Numbered from the stretch's first letter, positions 1-5,632 are shown. The stretch: 6,240 nt of DNA from an uncultured Oscillospiraceae bacterium (GCA_934621665.1 CAKTUT010000104.1:1-6240), one strand, 5' to 3'. Program-made: numbers and translations. The notes: generated by a model from the letters alone, not told the origin.

Positions 1-9
1 GCTCAGCAC

Positions 10-24
10 CCCGCCATCGGCGGG
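10..24. repeat. Small GC hairpin at the left edge
   Basis: CCCGCC (10-15), loop ATC, GGCGGG (19-24) is a perfect 6-bp inverted repeat. No T-run follows closely, so it is a poor intrinsic terminator. Bases 1-39 are open in frame 1 and end in TAG at 37-39, so they could be the last 12 codons of an upstream gene, but the piece is too short to recognise. I assign nothing else to 1-64. Confidence 0.25.
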
Positions 25-77
25 CTGCCCAGTCTGTAGTTTTCCACCCTGTCGCGCGGCGGTTTTGAAAATCTATA

Positions 78-106
78 TTGATTTATTCTACCGAATGGAG
101 TATAAT
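78..106 (+). promoter_or_regulatory. Sigma-A promoter of the DUF134-NifX gene
   Basis: A -35 box TTGATT (78-83) is separated by 17 bases from a perfect -10 box TATAAT (101-106). Transcription would start near 113, giving a short leader of about 25 bases that contains AGGAGG (126-131) six bases before the ATG at 138. The promoter lies inside the in-frame upstream extension of the gene, which argues against the earlier ATG at 78. Confidence 0.8.
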
Positions 107-119
107 CGGTATATACCGA
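106..119. promoter_or_regulatory. Candidate operator palindrome at the -10/+1 region
   Basis: TCGGTATATACCGA (106-119) is a perfect 14-base palindrome. It starts on the last base of the -10 box and covers the expected transcription start. A third copy of the half-site, TACCGA, lies at 89-94 in the promoter spacer, so half-sites flank the -10 box on both sides. This is the geometry of a repressor site. The regulator is unknown; autoregulation by the helix-turn-helix part of the downstream protein is a guess. Confidence 0.55.
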
Positions 120-137
120 AAACACAGGAGGCTACTC

Positions 138-911
138 ATGCCAAGACCACCACGATGCCGTCGGATCTGCAGCGCACCAAAGGTCGATACATTCTGCCCC
201 AACGGATCCCGGGACGCCGCGCCGATCCTGCTGACGCTGGACGAATACGAGGTCATCCGGCTGGTTGACTTGGAGCAGCAGACCCATGAACAATGCGCAG
301 CACAAATGGATATTTCACGTTCCACAGTGCAGGAAATTTACGAAAGCGCGCGGCGCAAGCTTGCAGCGTGCCTTGTCTATGGGAAGCCGCTGCACATCAC
401 CGGTGGGAGCTATCGTATCTGTGGAGGGCAGGAGCATTTGCGCTGCGGACAGTGCCGCCGGACACATGAGAACCGCAAACACAATACCGATCACGAAGGA
501 GAAAATAGTATGAAAATCGCAGTTACCTATGAGGATGGACAAATTTTTCAGCACTTTGGTCACACCGCGCTGTTTAAGCTCTATGAGGTCGCGGACGGCA
601 AGGTTGTCCGTGCAGAGGTCGTGGATACCAACGGCAGCGGGCACGGCGCATTGGCAGGCTTTTTGATGCAGCAGGGCGTAGACACCCTGATCTGCGGCGG
701 TATCGGCGGCGGTGCGCAGACGGCGCTGGCGGAGGCGGGCATCCGGCTCTACGGCGGCGTCAGCGGCGAGGCGGACGCGGCGGTGGACGCGCTGTTGGCG
801 GGAACGCTCAGCTACGACCCAAATGTCCGGTGCAGCCACCACGATCACGCACACAGCGAGGGCGGGCACGCCTGCGGTGAGCACGGCTGCGGACATCATG
901 GCTGTCACTGA
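138..911 (+). CDS. DUF134 (UPF0251) HTH domain fused to NifX-like cofactor-binding domain
   Basis: A 257-residue protein; ATG 138 is chosen because AGGAGG lies six bases upstream and the promoter sits just before it. Residues 1-106 match the DUF134/UPF0251 family: an MPRPPRCRRIC opening, DEYEVIRLVDLE (35-46), a helix-turn-helix like sigma region 4 (about 48-75), GGSYRIC (89-95) and CxxC at 103-106. Residues 125-230 match the dinitrogenase FeMo-cofactor (NifX/NifB C-terminal, MTH1175-like) domain: MKIAV start, HFGH (139-142), GSGHG (166-170) and ICGGIGGGAQ (185-194). The tail 232-257 has nine His and four Cys in 26 residues, suggesting metal binding. In the family, NifX-like domains carry Fe-S or FeMo-type clusters; many occur in organisms that do not fix nitrogen, and no nif gene is visible here. 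Likely role, by inference: a cytosolic metal or Fe-S carrier tied to a DNA-binding domain. An internal ribosome site precedes residue 125. Confidence 0.9.
   Translation: MPRPPRCRRICSAPKVDTFCPNGSRDAAPILLTLDEYEVIRLVDLEQQTHEQCAAQMDISRSTVQEIYESARRKLAACLVYGKPLHITGGSYRICGGQEHLRCGQCRRTHENRKHNTDHEGENSMKIAVTYEDGQIFQHFGHTALFKLYEVADGKVVRAEVVDTNGSGHGALAGFLMQQGVDTLICGGIGGGAQTALAEAGIRLYGGVSGEADAAVDALLAGTLSYDPNVRCSHHDHAHSEGGHACGEHGCGHHGCH
496..512 (+). promoter_or_regulatory. Internal ribosome binding site and ATG at the start of the NifX domain
   Basis: AAGGAG (496-501) stands eight bases before an in-frame ATG (510-512) that is the first codon of the NifX-like domain, residue 125 of the fusion. Initiation here would give a free 133-residue NifX-like protein with the His/Cys tail. 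In the +1 frame a TGA (511-513) overlaps this ATG as ATGA, the layout seen between translationally coupled genes. This suggests two formerly separate genes, or a frame that still makes two products. Confidence 0.5.
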
Positions 912-990
912 TGCGCAGCGCAGGCTGAGACGTCTGAAATCATGCACAAAGCCATGCCGATTCCATGAAAAAGTTTGGCAAAAAAGTTTT

Positions 991-1020
991 ATACCCGCGC
1001 TTGAGAGCGCGGGTATTTTC
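991..1020 (+). terminator. Intrinsic terminator after the DUF134-NifX gene
   Basis: ATACCCGCGC (991-1000), loop TTGAGA, GCGCGGGTAT (1007-1016) form a perfect 10-bp stem followed by TTTTC. An A-rich stretch with AAAAAAGTTTT precedes it. The T-run is short, so efficiency may be moderate. It lies about 80 bases after the stop codon at 911. Confidence 0.7.
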
Positions 1021-1028
1021 TATATAAT
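1001..1028 (+). promoter_or_regulatory. Promoter nested in the terminator
   Basis: TTGAGA (1001-1006), exactly the loop of the preceding terminator hairpin, reads as a -35 box four-sixths like TTGACA. A perfect -10 box TATAAT (1023-1028) follows after a 16-base spacer made from the right arm of the stem. Transcription would begin near 1035, on the palindrome at 1034-1046. The coupling of terminator and promoter could be chance, but the -10 box is a full match. Confidence 0.45.
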
Positions 1029-1033
1029 CATTG

Positions 1034-1046
1034 TGAACATTGTTCA
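1034..1046. promoter_or_regulatory. Candidate operator TGAACA-T-TGTTCA
   Basis: TGAACA (1034-1039), T, TGTTCA (1041-1046) is a 13-base dyad at the expected start site of the nested promoter. A one-base centre cannot fold as an RNA hairpin of the full arms, so it is more likely a DNA site for a dimeric regulator. It resembles a LexA box in its GAAC/GTTC arms, but the spacing is three bases and not the four of the Firmicute LexA box. Confidence 0.4.
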
Positions 1047-1129
1047 TGTTGAGAGGGTGGGGGCAGATGTTGCACTCACTTCCGGATCATAAAAACCTTG
1101 AAGCCATCCGGTTTCAAGGTTTTTTCTTT
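1035..1129 (+). ncRNA. Candidate small RNA of about 90 nt or attenuator leader
   Basis: The nested promoter and the strong terminator at 1091-1129 would delimit a short transcript. Between them, GAGAGGGTG (1051-1059) can pair with CACTCACTT (1073-1081) with one A-A mismatch and G-U pairs, around a G-rich loop. CCGGAT (1082-1087) is complementary to ATCCGG (1106-1111) in the terminator top, so an alternative pairing or loop contact is possible. I do not recognise it as a known RNA or riboswitch family. It could also be a leader controlling read-through into the Nudix gene 230 bases downstream. Confidence 0.3.
1091..1129 (+). terminator. Strong intrinsic terminator
   Basis: AAAAACCTTGAA (1091-1102) pairs perfectly with TTCAAGGTTTTT (1113-1124). 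Inside, GCC and GGT add three more pairs (one G-U) around the tetraloop ATCC. The T-run continues as TTCTTTT to 1130. It lies 230 bases before the Nudix start and upstream of that gene's own promoter, so it ends a transcript coming from the left. Confidence 0.8.
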
Positions 1130-1250
1130 TCCCATCGTCCCCATTTCAGTATCTGCGATTGGATTGCGGAATTGAAAAATACAAAGGCTGTTCTTATAAG
1201 GTGCTCAAGAACCGGCAACGTAATCCAAGTAGAAGCATCTGTGCACAGAA

Positions 1251-1264
1251 ACACCCTAGGGTGT
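1251..1264. promoter_or_regulatory. 14-base palindrome upstream of the Nudix promoter
   Basis: ACACCCTAGGGTGT is a perfect palindrome, 21 bases before the -35 box of the Nudix promoter. With no central spacer it cannot be a normal RNA hairpin. An activator or repressor site is possible. The sequence is not a regulator motif that I can name. Confidence 0.35.
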
Positions 1265-1285
1265 ATCTCGCCACACAACGACCGG

Positions 1286-1314
1286 TAGACTTTCGCCCGC
1301 TTCCGCACTATAAT
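1286..1314 (+). promoter_or_regulatory. Promoter of the Nudix gene
   Basis: A -35-like TAGACT (1286-1291) is followed after 17 bases by a perfect -10 box TATAAT (1309-1314). Transcription would start near 1321, giving a leader of about 40 bases that ends in GGGGGAGG (1344-1351). Confidence 0.6.
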
Positions 1315-1359
1315 GACATAAATAAGCTTGCAGAACAAAAATTGGGGGAGGCATCGCAG

Positions 1360-1977
1360 ATGAACGACAGATGGATTGATTATGCAATTCGGATTCAAAG
1401 CATTGCGCAGGCAGGGCTTCAATACGGAAAAGACCCGTATGACAGAGAACGCTATACGGCTCTGCGGCAAATCGCCGCCGAAATGATTTCTGAAAAAACG
1501 GATATTCCGATAAATAAGGTCTATGGCCTGTTCTGTAATGAAACCGGATATCAGACGCCAAAGGTGGATACAAGAGCGGCGGTGTTTGTAAACGGCAGGA
1601 TTCTCCTTGTGCACGAGCGAAATGGCAGCTGGGCGCTGCCGGGCGGCTGGTGCGATGTGGATCAGTCCATTGCGTCCAATGCGGAAAAGGAAGTCAAGGA
1701 GGAAACCGGTTTTGTGGTAGCAGCGGAACGGCTGATTGCCGTGCAGGACTGGCGGAAACACAACGTGACGAATTACGCCTATGGCGTGCTCAAGGCATTT
1801 GTCATGTGCAGATATGAAAGCGGAGAGTTTGAACAAAACCTTGAGACAACGGAGGCTGCATTCTTCGGCAGAGATGAGATACCGGAGCAGCTTGCGGCAG
1901 AAAAGACCACGCGGGAGCAAATTCGGATGTGCTTTGCGGCGTATGAAAATCCGGCTGCGCCGACGCTGTTTGATTGA
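1360..1977 (+). CDS. Nudix hydrolase with Nudix_hydro_N domain
   Basis: A 205-residue soluble protein. The start at ATG 1360 follows GGGGGAGG by eight bases; the open frame reaches back to 1159 but the promoter lies inside that extension. Residues 1-60 match the N-terminal helical domain of Nudix hydrolases acting on nucleoside diphosphates linked to another moiety (ADP-ribose pyrophosphatase-like). The catalytic domain begins near 70, with RAAVFVNGRILLV, then LPGGW (93-97) and the Nudix box 96-118. The box keeps G96, E111, E114, E115 and G117, the metal-binding glutamates. It has Q102 and K110 where the textbook box has E and R; as far as I recall such changes occur in this subfamily. Expected reaction: metal-dependent cleavage of a nucleoside diphosphate such as ADP-ribose into two phosphates. 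The substrate cannot be told from sequence. It has its own promoter and shares a terminator with the convergent transporter gene. Confidence 0.9.
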   Translation: MNDRWIDYAIRIQSIAQAGLQYGKDPYDRERYTALRQIAAEMISEKTDIPINKVYGLFCNETGYQTPKVDTRAAVFVNGRILLVHERNGSWALPGGWCDVDQSIASNAEKEVKEETGFVVAAERLIAVQDWRKHNVTNYAYGVLKAFVMCRYESGEFEQNLETTEAAFFGRDEIPEQLAAEKTTREQIRMCFAAYENPAAPTLFD

Positions 1978-2020
1978 ATGCACATGACGTCCGGCGCACA
2001 GCATAACGTGTTTTCGAATG

Positions 2021-2053
2021 AAAAAGGCCGCTTCCATCTGGAAGCGGCCTTTC
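2021..2053. terminator. Bidirectional terminator between convergent genes
   Basis: AAAGGCCGCTTCC (2023-2035), loop ATCT, GGAAGCGGCCTTT (2040-2052) is a perfect 13-bp stem. On the minus strand it ends in five Ts, so it terminates the transporter gene well. On the plus strand only three Ts follow, making it weaker for the Nudix gene. It is 43 bases after the Nudix stop and 14 bases beyond the transporter stop. Confidence 0.85.
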
Positions 2054-2066
2054 GCGTATTTACAAT

Positions 2067-3335
2067 TTATGCCCAGACGAACCAGCAGTACAGATAGCCT
2101 ACCATCACGGCTGTCAGCGTAAACGGTACACCGATGCGCAAGAACTCCGAGGCCTTGACTTCATAGCCTGCCTTGCGCAGGATACCGGTGGCGGCGATGT
2201 TCGCCGAAGCGCCGATAGGCGTGAGGTTGCCGCCGAGCGTTGCGCCGACCAGCAGACCGAAATACAGCACATATGGCGAGCAGCCCATCATGGCGGCCAC
2301 GCCCTGTACAACCGGGAGCATCGTGGCGACATACGGAATGTTGTCGATAAACGCTGAGAACAGAACCGATGCCCAGACGATCAGCGTGTACATCAGGAAC
2401 AGGTTGTCGCCGCCCAGCTTGACAAGCAGCGCGCTGATGTCGTCGATGACGCCATTGTGCGTCAGCGTGCCGATGACGACGAACAGGCCAGCCAGCAGCA
2501 GGAGCGTTTCATAGTCGATATCCTTGAATGCATCGGTAAGCGGTGCAAACGAACGGTTGCGGATATACGTGTAGATCAGGCCGACGATAAATACGCCCAT
2601 GCAGATCAGACCGTTGGTCAGCTCCGGGCGGTTCGGGAAGAACGAGGCCGCAATCAAAAGCACAACCGTGCCAAGAAGCAGAATGCTCGGGACATAGTCG
2701 GTGACAACTGTGGGTTCGCCTACCTCAACGGGCTCGCGGTTCTTGCGGAAGATATACATGATAATGGGAATCGTGGCAGCTGCGCCAAGCTCCACCGCCC
2801 AGAAGATGCTGAACTTGCCGTCCATGAACAAAAAGTCCAGGAAGTCCATTCCCGCGTAGCCGCCCAGCATGATCGACGTGGTGTCGCCGACAAGCGTGGC
2901 CGCGCCTTGCAAATTGGACGAAACAGCGATGCAGATGAGAAGCGCAACCGGGCTTGTGCCAAGGCGCGTGGCAATGGCCAGCGCCACCGGCGCGACCATC
3001 AGCACGGTCGCCACATTGTCAACAAACGCGGAAATCAAGCCTGCGAATACTGACAGCGCAACGGCCACCCACATGACGTTCGGTGTTTTCTTCAGCAGCA
3101 GATCCGCCATGCGTTCAGGCATTTTTGACGTGATGAACAGCGACACCGTACCCATTGTGCCGGCCAGCATCATCAGGATGTTCCAGTTGATTTCGCCCAG
3201 CGCCGCCGAGAGCGGCATCGCACCCGAGACGACCATAATGACCGCCGAGGCCAGCGCCACCAGATAGCGGTGCTTTGGCAGCGCGATCATCAGTACATAC
3301 GTCGCGGCGAACAGAAGGATGACAAACAGCTTCAT
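2067..3335 (-). CDS. ArsB/NhaD-type ion transporter (SLC13/IT superfamily permease)
   Basis: A 422-residue, very hydrophobic inner-membrane protein with roughly 10 to 12 membrane segments. The start CAT 3333-3335 has AAGGAG (minus strand, 3342-3347) six bases away. Two related halves are visible: SAFVDNVATVLMVAPVA (102-118) mirrors SAFIDNIPYVATMLPVV (328-344). After the first, NLQGAATLVGDTTSIM (141-156) is the re-entrant substrate loop; its partner is NLTPIGASANIAATGI (370-385). This repeat is typical of the ion-transporter superfamily (Pfam CitMHS, ArsB/NhaD). Its length is close to that of ArsB (about 430). Members move arsenite, sodium/proton, or di- and tricarboxylates. There is no arsR or arsA neighbour, so arsenite export is not supported and the substrate is open. 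Upstream, past the terminator at 3401-3431, I see only a TATTAT -10-like box (minus strand, 3356-3361) and no clear -35, so the promoter is weak or activator-dependent. Confidence 0.88.
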   Translation of the reverse strand: MKLFVILLFAATYVLMIALPKHRYLVALASAVIMVVSGAMPLSAALGEINWNILMMLAGTMGTVSLFITSKMPERMADLLLKKTPNVMWVAVALSVFAGLISAFVDNVATVLMVAPVALAIATRLGTSPVALLICIAVSSNLQGAATLVGDTTSIMLGGYAGMDFLDFLFMDGKFSIFWAVELGAAATIPIIMYIFRKNREPVEVGEPTVVTDYVPSILLLGTVVLLIAASFFPNRPELTNGLICMGVFIVGLIYTYIRNRSFAPLTDAFKDIDYETLLLLAGLFVVIGTLTHNGVIDDISALLVKLGGDNLFLMYTLIVWASVLFSAFIDNIPYVATMLPVVQGVAAMMGCSPYVLYFGLLVGATLGGNLTPIGASANIAATGILRKAGYEVKASEFLRIGVPFTLTAVMVGYLYCWFVWA

Positions 3336-3400
3336 AACATTCTCCTTGCTCTCTTATAATATAGTGGAAAGACTGACAGCCGTTAGACGCTGTACAGCGG

Positions 3401-3431
3401 AAAAAGTTCCCGCGCAGGCGGGAACTTTTTT
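3401..3431. terminator. Bidirectional terminator after the zinc-ribbon gene
   Basis: AAAAAGTTCCCGC (3401-3413), loop GCAG, GCGGGAACTTTTT (3418-3430) form a perfect 13-bp stem with T-runs of five or six on both strands. On the minus strand it follows the zinc-ribbon stop by only six bases and separates that gene from the transporter gene, so the two are probably not one operon. The 12-mer at 3407-3418 recurs inverted at 5658-5669. Confidence 0.85.
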
Positions 3432-3436
3432 AAAAT

Positions 3437-4096
3437 TTATCGCAGCAGATTCTTATACGGCCGCACGGCGAAAATCAGCGCCGCAAGGCAGCCAACCAGT
3501 ACCAGCGCCAGCATCAGTGAGCTGAGAAACAGCATCGAAAGGCACATCACGGCCTGACTTCCAATCAGGACATACCATGAGACGCGGCTTTTCACCGACA
3601 GAAACCAGATCATGCACCCCAGATTCACAAGACTCAGTGCCAGCAGCGCCGCAAAGAGCGGGTAGAGCTGGTTGATTATCGCGATGAGCGCGGGGAACGC
3701 CTCCGACAGCGCGGAAAATTCCGGAATTGCGGCCAGAAGCTGCACATAGATATCCTGATTGTAGTAGAGAATCAGCGAACAGCCATAGCTCAGCGCCAGA
3801 TAAGCGCTGCCAATCATCGACAAAACCAGCACAAACGTCAGCCAGCCGCAAAAGCGCACGCGGCCGTTCTCCTCGCGCCAGACGGTTTGCTTGTGCGCGG
3901 GTGCGCCGTTTTGCGCCTGCGTGGGCATGACAGGGCGGCTTGGATCCTGCGATGACAAGTCGGGCTGATTCCACGGCTCGTCCGATGAATTTTCGCGTTT
4001 GGGCGGCTCAGTATAGCGGCGCACCAGCGCACCGCAGTCCGGACAGATCAGAACGTCGTCCGATACCTGCTTGCCGCAATTATAACAGGTCTGCAT
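3437..4096 (-). CDS. Zinc-ribbon membrane protein of unknown function
   Basis: A 219-residue protein not assignable to a functional family. The start at 4094-4096 has AAGGAG (minus strand, 4103-4108) six bases upstream and opens directly into the zinc ribbon; the frame extends back to 4243 but the promoter lies within that part. Residues 4-21 form a CxxC-x10-CxxC zinc ribbon (C4, C7, C18, C21). Residues 28-80 are polar and rich in Pro, Gln and Asn, a likely disordered linker. Membrane segments are predicted by eye near 84-106, 137-168, 172-188 and 190-211, and the end is basic (RPYKNLLR). This layout of cytosolic N-terminal zinc ribbon, linker and helical membrane domain is common in uncharacterised Firmicute proteins; roles in envelope or secretion are only guesses. 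It is transcribed alone, from its own promoter, and divergent from the SLC1 gene. Confidence 0.8.
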   Translation of the reverse strand: MQTCYNCGKQVSDDVLICPDCGALVRRYTEPPKRENSSDEPWNQPDLSSQDPSRPVMPTQAQNGAPAHKQTVWREENGRVRFCGWLTFVLVLSMIGSAYLALSYGCSLILYYNQDIYVQLLAAIPEFSALSEAFPALIAIINQLYPLFAALLALSLVNLGCMIWFLSVKSRVSWYVLIGSQAVMCLSMLFLSSLMLALVLVGCLAALIFAVRPYKNLLR

Positions 4097-4153
4097 AAAA
4101 TGCTCCTTTTCGCCGGTACGCATGGCGTACAGGCGCAGTGTTGCGTTTAGACC

Positions 4154-4182
4154 ATTGTAGCGGGAAAACGCGGTAAAGTCAA
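4154..4182 (-). promoter_or_regulatory. Promoter of the zinc-ribbon gene
   Basis: On the minus strand TTGACT (4182-4177) is followed after 17 bases by TACAAT (4159-4154). Both boxes are five-sixths matches with ideal spacing. Transcription would start near 4147, leaving a leader of about 50 bases before the start at 4096. Confidence 0.75.
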
Positions 4183-4264
4183 ACAGATCGTGCCAGATTG
4201 CGGCGGAAATGGCGCGCAACGCCAAGCAGAGCATTTTTTGCAATATTTTTAGCAGGAAAGCACA

Positions 4265-4292
4265 TTTACAGTGCGACGCGCGTCCGTATAAT
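4265..4292 (+). promoter_or_regulatory. Promoter of the SLC1 symporter gene
   Basis: TTTACA (4265-4270), 16 bases, then a perfect TATAAT (4287-4292). The -35 box sits in the centre of an inverted repeat GCAC-N7-GTGC (4260-4274), which could bind a regulator. Transcription would start near 4299, giving a GC-rich leader of about 80 bases with GGGAGG (4365-4370) eight bases before the ATG. I see no known riboswitch in the leader. Confidence 0.7.
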
Positions 4293-4378
4293 AGAATACA
4301 TAGCGCGGCGCGGCGGTAAGGCGGCCTGCGCCGGGCATTGCTTCGTATGTCACAGATTAAAACTGGGAGGAAATAAGA

Positions 4379-5632
4379 ATGAAAAAGGGTAGCTTCTGGA
4401 AAAATTACGGATTTTTGATTCTGATGCTTACGGGCATTGTAGCCGGCTGCGTGGTCGGTGCGGTGTGGCCGGGCGCAACGGCGCTTGAGCCGATTGGCAC
4501 GGTGTTTATTAACCTGATGTTCTGTGTGGTTGTGCCGATGGTGTTCTGCTCCATCTCGTCAGCCATTGCCAACATGAAAAGCGCAAAGCGCGCCGGTAAG
4601 ATTATGGGTGTGACCGTGGGCACATTTCTTGTCACGGCAGCCATCGCGGCGGTCATTACATATATTGTCGTGCAGATTTTCCCGCTGGTGCAGGGCGAGT
4701 ATCAGGTGATTGAAGAGGAAATGGGCAGCACGCTCGGCATTGGCGATATGATTATCAACTTCTTTACGAAGCCCGACTTTACCGAGCTGTGGAGCCGCAG
4801 GGCGATTCTGCCGCTGATTGTGGCGGCGATCCTCTTTGGCTTTGGCGTGCAGATGGCCGGCGGTCCGGAAACTAAGACGGCAAAGCTCTTGGAAGATCTC
4901 ACAAACTGCATCATGAAAACCGTCAAAATCATCACCTACTATGCGCCCATCGGCTTTTTCGGCTTCTTTGCGTATCTGGTTGCGTATTATGGCCCGTCGC
5001 TCATCGGCGACTACAGCCGCACACTGATCATCTACTATGTGCTGTGCTTTGTGTATATGTTTATCTCGTTCCCGATCTATGCGCGCTTCGGCGGCGGCAA
5101 GGGCGCGGCAAAGCTCATGTTCTCCAAGCTGTTCCGTCCGGCTGCAGTGTCGTTCGGCACTTGCTCGTCGGTTGCCACCATCCCCACCAACATGGAAGTG
5201 GCCGAGGAAACAGGCATCTCTTCTGACGTGACGAATATCGTCGTTCCCATGGGCGCGACGATGCACATGGATGGCTCCGCCATGGCGGCAATCATCAAGG
5301 TTGCGTTCCTGTTCGGCATGTTCGGTCAGGACTTTACCACCGGCCGCGCCATTCTGGCGATGGTTGTAGCGGTGTTCTCCTCGGTTGCCATGTCGGGCAT
5401 TCCCGGCGGCGGCGGCACGGGTGAGCTGGTGCTGTGCACGGTGTTCTTCCCTGACCATCTGGCCGTGGCCTATCCCATCGCGCTGGCGCTGGGCAATCTG
5501 GTCGATCCGCCCGCAACCATGGTCAATGCCGCGGGCGACTACGTGGTCAGCTTTATTGTCTCACGCTTTGTTGACGGTAAGGATTGGCTTCAGAAGCAGC
5601 TGCATAAGGGCGAGACGACTACGGTGAAATAA
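4379..5632 (+). CDS. Dicarboxylate/amino acid:cation symporter (SLC1/DAACS family), probably neutral substrate
   Basis: A 417-residue inner-membrane protein of the GltP/GltPh (SDF) fold, close to the family length. ATG 4379 follows GGGAGG by eight bases. Early membrane segments cover about 10-100. The core is: HP1 loop with SFGTCSSVATIP (258-269), TM7 GATMHMDGS (292-300), HP2 tip SGIPGGGGTG (339-348), TM8 DPPATMVNAAGD (376-387). Compared with GltPh, D376 (D394), N383 (N401) and D387 (D405) are kept, as is D298 (D312), so sodium and amino-acid backbone binding look intact. The GltPh R397 position is A379, T314 is S300, and the TM7 NMDG motif is HMDG (H296). R397 binds the side-chain carboxylate of Asp/Glu, so glutamate or aspartate transport is doubtful. 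A neutral amino acid (Ser, Thr, Ala) is a better guess. It is a single-gene unit divergent from the zinc-ribbon gene. Confidence 0.92.
   Translation: MKKGSFWKNYGFLILMLTGIVAGCVVGAVWPGATALEPIGTVFINLMFCVVVPMVFCSISSAIANMKSAKRAGKIMGVTVGTFLVTAAIAAVITYIVVQIFPLVQGEYQVIEEEMGSTLGIGDMIINFFTKPDFTELWSRRAILPLIVAAILFGFGVQMAGGPETKTAKLLEDLTNCIMKTVKIITYYAPIGFFGFFAYLVAYYGPSLIGDYSRTLIIYYVLCFVYMFISFPIYARFGGGKGAAKLMFSKLFRPAAVSFGTCSSVATIPTNMEVAEETGISSDVTNIVVPMGATMHMDGSAMAAIIKVAFLFGMFGQDFTTGRAILAMVVAVFSSVAMSGIPGGGGTGELVLCTVFFPDHLAVAYPIALALGNLVDPPATMVNAAGDYVVSFIVSRFVDGKDWLQKQLHKGETTTVK

Larger units (their letters stand above)
912..1359. other. Signal-rich intergenic region without a convincing gene
   Basis: These 448 bases separate the NifX fusion gene from the Nudix gene. 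They hold two intrinsic terminators, two promoter-like elements and two palindromes, each listed separately. The only longer open frame on the plus strand (from ATG 1040) runs straight through the terminator hairpin at 1091-1124 and has no good ribosome site, so I do not call it. In 1130-1250 I see only a weak inverted repeat, GTTCTT and AAGAAC, around 1190-1212. Confidence 0.6.

Noticed and set aside
138..911. Evidence for nitrogen fixation
   Set aside because: NifX-like domains are widespread in non-fixing bacteria and no nif structural or accessory gene is in the window.
315..947. Minus-strand open frame opposite the DUF134-NifX gene
   Set aside because: The plus strand carries two recognisable domains with promoter and ribosome site; the antisense product has none.
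1034..1046. LexA (SOS) box
   Set aside because: The arms GAAC and GTTC are separated by three bases, whereas the Firmicute LexA box has four, and no SOS gene follows.
1040..1288. Possible small protein between the two terminators
   Set aside because: The frame reads through the terminator hairpin at 1091-1124, its ribosome site is poor, and the sequence shows no domain.
1114..2037. Long minus-strand open frame opposite the Nudix gene
   Set aside because: It is the antisense of a clear Nudix hydrolase, crosses its terminator, and its translation resembles no family.
2067..3335. Arsenite efflux pump ArsB
   Set aside because: The fold family fits, but no arsR, arsA, arsC or arsD gene or ars-type operator is nearby, so the substrate is left open.
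4559..5458. 300-codon minus-strand open frame inside the SLC1 gene
   Set aside because: It is low in hydrophobic pattern, rich in His, Arg and Asp as expected for antisense of a membrane protein, and has no ribosome site; the plus strand is clearly a symporter.
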